20,834 nt of DNA from NCBI GenBank assembly GCA_036278435.1, contig DASULA010000204.1, positions 1-20,834 of the forward strand. The letters are read 5' to 3'. Under the pieces are notes generated by a model, which did not search any database, was not told the origin of the DNA, and saw only the letters and a list, made by a program, of their open reading frames with translations. The DNA comes from DASULA01 sp036278435 (GTDB taxonomy: Bacteria > Actinomycetota > Actinomycetes > Mycobacteriales > DASULA01). Each line of letters starts with the position of its first letter. Within the stretch, counting starts at the first letter, position 1. The position numbers and the translations under genes were made by a program. This document shows positions 12,025 to 20,834 of the stretch, piece by piece.

Positions 12025-12813
12025 GTGGTCCTCCCAGTCTACGACGACAATCCAACACGCCGCTTCGCATTTGTGACGGGAGCGCTTATAGCGTTCAACG
12101 TGATTGTCTTTCTGTTTTCTCCGGTGCGGGCGCCGCTCATCGGGAATCCGTCGGCTCGCCTGTTGTGCGAGCAGAAGGCGTTCTACGAGCACTACGCGGC
12201 GATCCCCCGGGAACTGGTACACATGCGGCCGCTGGACTACACGTTCGCGTCGGGTCCCGGGCGGGCCTGTCACATGGTGGCCAGGACATTTGACAAGCAT
12301 GTGCTGCTCTCGTCGGTCACCTACATGTTCCTGCACGGCGGGATCCTGCACCTGCTGGGCAACATGCTCTTTCTGTGGATATTCGGCAACAATGTGGAGG
12401 ACCGGCTTGGCCGGTGCCGGTTCCTGGTGTTCTATCTGGCCACCGGGGTCATCTCCGCCTTCTCGTTCGCCCTGGTGAACCCGTCCGGCCAGACCCCGTT
12501 GGTGGGGGCGTCCGGCGCCATCGCCGGCGTGCTGGGCGCCTACCTGGTGCTCTACCCCCGGGTTCGGGTCACCGGCCTGCTCCTCTACCTGGTCCCGCTG
12601 CGGCTGCCGGCCTGGGTGGTGCTGGGGGTGTGGTTCGGCATCCAGGCCTTCTACGCGCACGGCGAGGGCGTGACCGGAGGAGAGGTGGCGTACTTCGTGC
12701 ACGTCGTGGGCTTCGTGCTCGGAGTGGCCTACGCGGCCCTGGTCCGCCACCGGTTCCGCGGCGGGCCGGTCGAACCCGACCCACAGGCGGACTCCCCTCC
12801 GGCGCACCCCTGA
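12025..12813 (+). CDS. Rhomboid-family intramembrane serine protease
   Basis: A 262-residue polytopic protease that cleaves within membrane helices of substrate proteins. The catalytic dyad is S163 in GASGAIAGVLGAY and H226 in VAYFVHVVGFVLG. The oxyanion-loop motif HGGILHLLGNM (104-114, N113) is present, so the protein should be active. TM1 is about 15-32. Between TM1 and TM2 is an unusually long loop (about 33-92) with C48 and C82, which could form a disulfide outside the cell. The C-terminal tail is proline/acid-rich. The GTG at 12025 follows GAGGTGA at a workable distance. The first ~30 codons use ATA, CTT, TTT and TCT, rarer than in the rest of the gene. Substrates are unknown. It ends 10 bp from the convergent DUF6104-like gene. 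Confidence 0.93.
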   Translation: MVLPVYDDNPTRRFAFVTGALIAFNVIVFLFSPVRAPLIGNPSARLLCEQKAFYEHYAAIPRELVHMRPLDYTFASGPGRACHMVARTFDKHVLLSSVTYMFLHGGILHLLGNMLFLWIFGNNVEDRLGRCRFLVFYLATGVISAFSFALVNPSGQTPLVGASGAIAGVLGAYLVLYPRVRVTGLLLYLVPLRLPAWVVLGVWFGIQAFYAHGEGVTGGEVAYFVHVVGFVLGVAYAALVRHRFRGGPVEPDPQADSPPAHP

Positions 12814-12823
12814 CAGTGGGCCG

Positions 12824-13051
12824 TCATCTCGCGGCGGTCCCGCCGGCCGCCTCGTCGATGTCGCTGGCCGTGTCGTCGTCGGCGGCATCCTCGTCCCGGG
12901 CCAGCCAGGTCGCCAACCGTTCCACCGGGATCTCGAACTGCGGATTCAGGTCGACGAAGACGCGCAGGCGGTCGGCCAGCCAGTCCAGCGACACGGTCTC
13001 CTCGCCACGCCGGTCGGCCAGCTCCTCGATCCCTCGGTCGGTGAAGTACAT
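12824..13051 (-). CDS. Small acidic DUF6104-like protein encoded after kgd
   Basis: A 75-residue protein starting MYFTDRGIEELADRRGEE, with a predicted helical core (SLDWLADRLRVFVDLNPQFEIPVERLATWLA) and an acidic, disordered tail. It resembles the short actinobacterial family I know as DUF6104, which is often found beside kgd; I cannot verify this with a search. The start is 6 bp after the kgd stop, so it is surely cotranscribed. No function is known. Tight linkage suggests something to do with 2-oxoglutarate dehydrogenase control or assembly, which is inference only. It converges on the rhomboid gene with 10 bp between stops. Confidence 0.82.
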   Translation of the reverse strand: MYFTDRGIEELADRRGEETVSLDWLADRLRVFVDLNPQFEIPVERLATWLARDEDAADDDTASDIDEAAGGTAAR

Positions 13052-13057
13052 GTCCGC

Positions 13058-16729
<3,672 letters not shown>

Positions 16730-16777
16730 GGATCGGGTCGCCTCTTCCCGCGTGAGTGCTGGGGTCAACGACCCCTC

Positions 16778-16783
16778 AGGCTA
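16778..16783 (-). promoter_or_regulatory. Possible -10 box upstream of kgd
   Basis: On the minus strand TAGCCT would start transcription near 16771, giving a leader of about 40 nt to GTG 16729 and only about 3 nt to the TTG at 16768. No convincing -35 is visible. Confidence 0.35.
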
Positions 16784-16918
16784 CGCGTCCGGGGCATGGA
16801 CGCGCACAGCTACCCCACAACCAGTGACTGGTCCGGGAGCCACCAAGGTGGTACCCGCCACGCCGGCCGGTACGCCTGGTGATCCGGGTGTGTCGCGGAT
16901 TCGGGTGGCTCGTCGGCA

Positions 16919-17431
16919 TCAGTCGGCGGGGGCAGCGTGGCCGGGGTCCCCGAAGACCTTCAGACAGCCGGTCAGTCCGTACCGGAGCAGCATCGCGTCG
17001 TCGACCCCGGCGGTGTCGGCGGCCCGCAACGCGGTCAGTCCGGCGGCGGTCCGGTCGGGATCGGCGGCCCGGACGGCCCGGCTGATCGCGGGCAGGTCCG
17101 CGCGCGCCCGGTTCAGGTCCCGGGTGGCCGGTCGCAACCAGCCCGAGCGCAGCGCGGCTGCCTCGGCCGAGGGCAGGTCGGCCTCGGTGAGTTCAGTGAG
17201 TAGCCGGTCCTTCTGCGCGAAAAGGTCGATCGCATAGCCGATGGTGTCCTCCGGTGAGTCTGGCTGGCGCATCGCGGCGATCCGCGCGGCCGAGTGCGCG
17301 CACGCGGTGTTCGCCCGGGCCACGAACGTGGCCCGACTGACGCCCAGGCCGCACCCGGACAGCACCGGCAGGGCCAGCACGACAAGGCCGAGCAGGACGG
17401 GGGGACGATGACGGATGGAAAGGTGCCTCAC
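16919..17431 (-). CDS. Putative lipoprotein, unknown function
   Basis: A 170-residue exported lipoprotein. It has a basic N-terminus (MRHLSIRHR), a hydrophobic segment (PPVLLGLVVLALPVL) and the lipobox LSGC with the lipidated cysteine at C27. The mature part is helical, with repeated Ala/Arg/Leu patterns (AALRSGWLRPATRDLNRARADLPAISRAVRAAD) and two further cysteines (C43 and one near 155), possibly a disulfide. No known domain is recognised. The GTG at 17431 lies 6 nt after TACCGT, so the transcript is probably leaderless. It follows the ABC exporter genes on the same strand but beyond a strong terminator, so it is an independent unit; an association with the exporter is not shown. Confidence 0.8.
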   Translation of the reverse strand: MRHLSIRHRPPVLLGLVVLALPVLSGCGLGVSRATFVARANTACAHSAARIAAMRQPDSPEDTIGYAIDLFAQKDRLLTELTEADLPSAEAAALRSGWLRPATRDLNRARADLPAISRAVRAADPDRTAAGLTALRAADTAGVDDAMLLRYGLTGCLKVFGDPGHAAPAD

Positions 17432-17437
17432 CGGCCC

Positions 17438-17443
17438 ACGGTA
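17438..17443 (-). promoter_or_regulatory. -10 box before the lipoprotein gene
   Basis: On the minus strand TACCGT ends 6 nt before the GTG at 17431, a leaderless-type arrangement. The same hexamer precedes the RmlC-like gene. Confidence 0.45.
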
Positions 17444-17467
17444 CCGGGCCGGCCGCCGCGGGCCGAC

Positions 17468-17508
17468 CGGGGTGGCGCCGGTATGTCACGCTGTCCGGCG
17501 CCACCCCG
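17468..17508 (-). terminator. 14-bp perfect hairpin ending the ABC exporter operon
   Basis: Arms CGGGGTGGCGCCGG and its exact complement enclose a 13-nt loop. It begins 52 nt after the permease stop on the minus strand and lies upstream of the lipoprotein promoter. Confidence 0.75.
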
Positions 17509-17560
17509 TCTGGCGGGTCATGCCCGGGTCCGTACCCGTGTTTGGTCCGATGGTGCTCGG

Positions 17561-18334
17561 TCAGGGGATGTCGCGGCGCACCGTCAACGCCGTCCCGAGG
17601 ATCGCGAACAGCAGGCCCCAGCAGACCAGCACGACGCCGCCGGTCCAGGTGCCGAGCAGGTCCGTGCTGCCCTGACCGGTCTGCGCGTTGGCCTGGGTCA
17701 GTGCCGCGTTCGCCCCGCCCGGCAGGAACTTGTAGGCGTCCTTCACGTACGGGATCACCCGGATCAGGGGTTCGAGCACGAACAGGTAGGCCAACCCGCC
17801 GATCACCGCGATGATCTGGTTGCGCACCAGCACGCCCAGCCCGACCCCGACCACGCCGAAGATCGCCACGCTGATCACGGTGGTGATCAGGGTGCGCGGG
17901 ATCCCGTTGGCGCCCAGCGACACGTCCACACCCTTGGCCGACAGCCAGGGCAGGATGATCGCCACCGCCAGCGCCGCGCACAGCACCGAGTACACCAGCC
18001 CCAGGCTGGCGTAGGTCACCAGCTTGGCCGCCACCACCCGACCGCGTCGCGGTTCGAACAGGAACGTGGGGCGGGAGGTGAAGTGCCGGAACTCCGTGGT
18101 CATCCCGATCACGCCCACGATCAGGATGAAGATCAGCGCGGCGCCGGACGAGCCGAACGCCTGGCGCTGGGTGGACGGGGCGCTCAGCGGCGGGATCCCC
18201 GACTGGTCATTGCCCGCGCCGAGGATGGTGGCCACCACGCCGAGGGTGGTGAACGCCAGGGAACCGGCGAGCATCCCCCACCACAGCTTGGTGGTGAAGA
18301 GCTTGCGCAACTCGGTGCGGATGAGCGTGTTCAC
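17561..18334 (-). CDS. ABC-2-type transporter permease subunit
   Basis: A 257-residue membrane component of an ABC exporter. About six membrane helices are visible, near 22-40, 64-80, 106-131, 148-170, 173-191 and 232-250. The N-terminal MNTLIRTELRKLFTTKLWWGML and the cytoplasmic segment TEFRHFTSRPTFLFEPRRGRVVAAKL are typical of ABC-2 permeases paired with single ATPases in actinobacteria. The GTG at 18334 overlaps the ATPase stop by four bases (GTGA) and has GGGAGG upstream. Two copies would be needed for a full transporter with two ATPases. The cargo is unknown; related pairs are often annotated for drug, peptide or lipid export, but nothing nearby points to one. Confidence 0.92.
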   Translation of the reverse strand: MNTLIRTELRKLFTTKLWWGMLAGSLAFTTLGVVATILGAGNDQSGIPPLSAPSTQRQAFGSSGAALIFILIVGVIGMTTEFRHFTSRPTFLFEPRRGRVVAAKLVTYASLGLVYSVLCAALAVAIILPWLSAKGVDVSLGANGIPRTLITTVISVAIFGVVGVGLGVLVRNQIIAVIGGLAYLFVLEPLIRVIPYVKDAYKFLPGGANAALTQANAQTGQGSTDLLGTWTGGVVLVCWGLLFAILGTALTVRRDIP

Positions 18335-19290
18335 GGCTGCCCTCCCACCGTGGCCGTGGCCGGGACCTGCCCGGCGGTGTCGTTGCCGTTCCCGTTGCCG
18401 GTCAGGTCGAGGAAGATTTGCTCCAGGTCGGACCGGACCGCGGTGAGCTCGTGCAACTCCACGTGCGCCTTCCATGCCTCGTGCCCGACCACCTCGGGGT
18501 CGACGCCCAGCACCCGGTACCCGCCGTCCGGGCCGGGTTCGACGGTGGCCCCGAGCGGGGCCAGGACCTCCACCAGCCGGTCCGGGCTGGGTGTGCGGAC
18601 CAGCACCGCCGAGGACTGGTCGGCGGCCAGCTCGGCCAGCCGACCCTGCCGGACCAGCCGGCCGCGGGCCAGGATGACCACCCGGTCGACGGTCTGCTCG
18701 ACCTCGGAGAGCACGTGGCTGGACACCAGCACGGTGCGCTTGTCACTGTCGGCGAGGTGGCGGAGGAACCCCCGCAGCCAGGCGATGCCCTCCGGGTCCA
18801 GCCCGTTGGCCGGCTCGTCCAGGATGAGCACCCGCGGGTCGCCGAGAAGCGCGGTGGCCAGTGCCAGCCGCTGCCGCATGCCCAGCGAGAACCCTCGCAC
18901 GGTCTTGCGGGCGGCGTCGGCCAGGCCGACCTGGTCGAGCACCTCGTCGGCCCGGGAGTCGGGCAGTCCCGCGGCGACACAGTAGGTGCGCAGGTGGTTC
19001 CGGGCGGTACGCCCGGGATGGAAGCTGGTCGCCTCCAGTACGGCACCGACCATCCGCCCGGGGTTGGGGATCTGCGCATAGGGCAGGCCGCCGATGGTGG
19101 CGACCCCGGCCGTCGGCGTGGCCAGACCCAGCACCATCCGCAGGGTTGTGGTCTTCCCCGCCCCGTTGGGGCCCAGGAATCCGGTGACGGATCCGGGTTC
19201 GACGGTGAAACTCACATCGTCGACCGCTCTTAGGGTGCCGAAAACTTTGGTCAGGCCGGATACCACGATCCGGCCCGGCTCGTCGGGCAC
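18331..19290 (-). CDS. ABC transporter ATP-binding protein
   Basis: A 319-residue ATPase subunit of the exporter. Walker A is GPNGAGKTT (40-48), the signature is FSLGMRQRLALA, Walker B is VLILDEPANGLDPEG and the switch is VSSHVLSE, all intact. The C-terminal ~90 residues form an extra domain seen in this exporter class, ending in a low-complexity GNGNGND tail. The GTG at 19290 has GGAGGGGG 6 nt upstream; the frame is open for 67 more codons that do not resemble protein. It is translationally coupled to the permease. No clear promoter of the principal type was found just upstream. Confidence 0.94.
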   Translation of the reverse strand: MPDEPGRIVVSGLTKVFGTLRAVDDVSFTVEPGSVTGFLGPNGAGKTTTLRMVLGLATPTAGVATIGGLPYAQIPNPGRMVGAVLEATSFHPGRTARNHLRTYCVAAGLPDSRADEVLDQVGLADAARKTVRGFSLGMRQRLALATALLGDPRVLILDEPANGLDPEGIAWLRGFLRHLADSDKRTVLVSSHVLSEVEQTVDRVVILARGRLVRQGRLAELAADQSSAVLVRTPSPDRLVEVLAPLGATVEPGPDGGYRVLGVDPEVVGHEAWKAHVELHELTAVRSDLEQIFLDLTGNGNGNDTAGQVPATATVGGQP

Positions 19291-19655
19291 TACGAACCCC
19301 CTCCATAGTCGTTGCGGCAGAACGGCTCTCGTCGTGCGCTGTCGGCAGTGTGTCGATGACCCCGGGTGACCAGGCCGTGCACGGGCACCTGCTGGCCCGG
19401 ACCGTCGGACCCAACAGCCGAGGCCGGGCCACCCACCCGCCCATCGTGCGGCCTGCCGCGACGTCAGGGTCAAGCGTCGCCGACCCGGCATGGTGGCCGT
19501 GCTGGTGTCAACGCGACCGGCCCGCTCCTAGTTCCGGCAGTGTGGTCTGGTGTCCCACCACGGCGGTGGGTACTGCCGCGCCGCGACTTCGGCGGGGCCA
19601 AGGATACGTCGACGCGGGCGAGGGGTGGAACGGGATTCACGGGCGGGCGGGAGTC
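19291..19655. other. 365-bp spacer between the FAD oxidoreductase and ABC genes
   Basis: No gene is supported. It contains a two-part hairpin (19536-19577) likely to end the oxidoreductase transcript. A minus-strand TTGACA (19511-19506) occurs, but without a good -10 at 16-18 nt. The ABC operon promoter must lie here but is not identifiable by eye. Confidence 0.55.
19536..19577. terminator. Two-part hairpin after the FAD oxidoreductase gene
   Basis: Outer arms GGCAGT (19536-19541) and ACTGCC (19572-19577) enclose a perfect inner hairpin CCCACC-ACGGC-GGTGGG (19554-19570). It begins 78 nt past the oxidoreductase stop on the minus strand, and is a plausible terminator. Confidence 0.5.
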
Positions 19656-20834
19656 TCACCGGCCCAGGTCGGAGAGCATGAGCCGGGCCGCGTTGTGGCC
19701 GGCGCATCCGATCACCGAGCCGGCCGGATGGCATCCGGCCGCGCCCGCGTACAGGCCGGGAAGGCCGGTGGCATAGGGCATCCGCTCGGTGAACGCGAAC
19801 GTGTTGTTGACGTGGTGGATGTTGCCGCTGCTGATGCCGAAGTAGGTCTTCAGGTCCGGTGGGGCCAGCGCCTGGGTGTCCAGCACCAGGCCGCGGGTGC
19901 CCGGCGCGTAGATCTCCAGCACGTCCAGCAGCCGCTCGACGTACCCGGGCAACTCGACGTCCCAACTCGATCCGGTCACGTCGTGTGGCACCCCCTGCAC
20001 GAACAGTGCGCTGGAGTGATTACCGTCACTGTCCTGAAGCGACGGGTCCAGGGTGGAGTGCAGATACCACTCGATCGGCGGAGTGGCCGGCAGCCGGCCC
20101 GCGGCGGCGTCGTCGAAGGCCGCGCGCAGCGCCGGCAGCAGGTCCGGCTCGGCCACCGGGGGCAGCAGGTGGACCGTGGTGCCGTACTGGCCGCGATCCT
20201 CGGCCAGGGCGGCGAACCTCGGCAGCCCGGACAGGGCCAGATTCAGTTTCATTGTCTGTCCGGGCGACCGGAGTTCCCATTCGGCCAGCCTTCCGGTCAG
20301 ATCCGCGGGCAGGTGCTCCCCGGCCAACCCGGTCAACCGGAACGGGTCGGTGGCCACCAGTACCGCCCCGGCCCGAACCTCCTCGCCCTCTACTGTGGAC
20401 ACACCGGTGGTGGTGCCGGCGTCCACCAGCACCCGGGCGACCTCGGTGCCGGTACGGATCCGCGCGCCGGCCCCGACCGCGGCCCTGGCCAGCGCCGCGG
20501 TCACCGTGCCCATGCCGCCGCGCACCACCATCCAGGTACCGTCCGCCCCGGGCTGCCGGCACATGTTGTGTACCAGCAGGTTGTGACCCGAGCCCGGCGA
20601 CCAGGGGGAGCCGGTCAGCCCGGGCGACCCGTCGGTGACCGCGTACATGGCCACCACGGTGGGCGAGCAGAAGCCGAACCGGTCCAGGTAGTCCATCGCG
20701 CTGCCCCGCACCATGTCCACGAACACTCCGCGCAGCGCCGGGCGGAGGTAGCGCTGCGCGGTCTGCTCGACCGGCAGCGGCGGCGCCAGCCAGGCCGGCG
20801 CGAGGTCCTCGCGCAGCGCGGCCAGTTCGGCGGT
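19656..20834 (-). CDS. Phytoene-desaturase-like FAD-dependent oxidoreductase (5' end outside window)
   Basis: 393 codons are visible and the frame runs open to the window edge, so the N-terminal FAD-binding GxGxxG part is missing. Visible: RYLRPALRGVFVDMVRGSAMDYL, the MVVRGGMGTVTAALARAA helix with the following GTEVARVLVD, and the C-terminal FAD-binding stretch GLPGLYAGAAGCHPAGSVIGCAGHNAARLML, characteristic of the carotenoid-desaturase/PYROXD2 group of flavoproteins. True carotenoid desaturases sit with crtB or crtE; no such gene is here, so a general NAD(P)/FAD oxidoreductase of the PYROXD2 type is as likely. The substrate is unknown. A hairpin follows the gene. Confidence 0.85.
   Translation of the reverse strand, partial: TAELAALREDLAPAWLAPPLPVEQTAQRYLRPALRGVFVDMVRGSAMDYLDRFGFCSPTVVAMYAVTDGSPGLTGSPWSPGSGHNLLVHNMCRQPGADGTWMVVRGGMGTVTAALARAAVGAGARIRTGTEVARVLVDAGTTTGVSTVEGEEVRAGAVLVATDPFRLTGLAGEHLPADLTGRLAEWELRSPGQTMKLNLALSGLPRFAALAEDRGQYGTTVHLLPPVAEPDLLPALRAAFDDAAAGRLPATPPIEWYLHSTLDPSLQDSDGNHSSALFVQGVPHDVTGSSWDVELPGYVERLLDVLEIYAPGTRGLVLDTQALAPPDLKTYFGISSGNIHHVNNTFAFTERMPYATGLPGLYAGAAGCHPAGSVIGCAGHNAARLMLSDLGR

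Noticed and set aside
11911..12888. A 325-codon minus-strand frame opposite the rhomboid gene
   Set aside because: The plus strand encodes an intact rhomboid with a catalytic Ser/His pair. The opposite frame is His/Gln/Arg-rich without recognisable structure.
16730..16768. Extension of kgd to a TTG start at 16768
   Set aside because: The added 13 residues do not resemble family N-termini, and the MSTQGSQ start from GTG 16729 does. Not fully excluded, because the TTG would be almost leaderless from TAGCCT.
19506..19511. Minus-strand TTGACA as the ABC operon -35
   Set aside because: The sequence 16-18 nt downstream (CCGGGT region) does not resemble a -10 box, and the leader would exceed 180 nt.

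Overview
The window comes from a high-GC actinomycete (Actinomycetota). The evidence is a WhiB1-type iron-sulfur regulator, a PdtaS-type sensor kinase, a nickel superoxide dismutase with its own maturation protease, a single-chain Kgd-type 2-oxoglutarate enzyme, an RsbW/SigF stress pair, strong G/C bias at third codon positions, GTG/TTG starts, and several start codons placed 6-8 nt after a TANNNT box (leaderless style). The exact genus cannot be fixed from this sequence. I see no tRNA, rRNA, insertion sequence, integrase or CRISPR array. It reads as ordinary chromosome with a few unusual non-coding and small-gene features.

Left part (1-9.3 kb). A biotin operon (bioA, then a partial gene overlapping it, probably bioF) runs leftward. 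It diverges from pdtaS, which converges on whiB1. whiB1 and a lipid kinase gene run leftward; a small membrane-protein gene diverges from the kinase. Then comes a leftward run: sodN, a gpm2-like phosphatase, a GNAT acetyltransferase, rsbW and sigF. The gpm2/GNAT and rsbW/sigF pairs overlap by 4 bp. From memory, the order pdtaS-whiB1-lipid kinase-membrane protein-GNAT-gpm2 matches Mycobacterium tuberculosis Rv3220c to Rv3214, with rsbW-sigF placed inside it here. sodX, which matures SodN, diverges from sodN and overlaps tail-to-tail with an RmlC-like epimerase gene.

Middle part (9.3-12.0 kb). A short NAD(P)-malic enzyme is followed by a loose 1.4-kb stretch. It holds two small leftward genes: a 49-residue one-pass membrane protein and an 85-residue cysteine-rich protein. 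A long perfect hairpin lies between them, and about 0.68 kb of regulatory or unassigned DNA lies above them.

Right part (12.0-20.8 kb). A rhomboid protease converges on the kgd operon (kgd plus a small DUF6104-like gene). A lipoprotein gene and a two-gene ABC exporter operon follow, all leftward. The window ends inside a phytoene-desaturase-like FAD oxidoreductase.

The most interesting signals are regulatory. Two CRP-type palindromes surround the whiB1 promoter, one enclosing its -10 box. Two copies of an unusual TTTT/AAAA-containing palindrome sit 43 bp apart between convergent genes. Back-to-back leaderless promoters share 34 bp. Four short repeats, each carrying a Shine-Dalgarno-like core, precede rsbW. 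The cysteine-rich/small-membrane gene pair is the best candidate for something undescribed, though its function is unknown.
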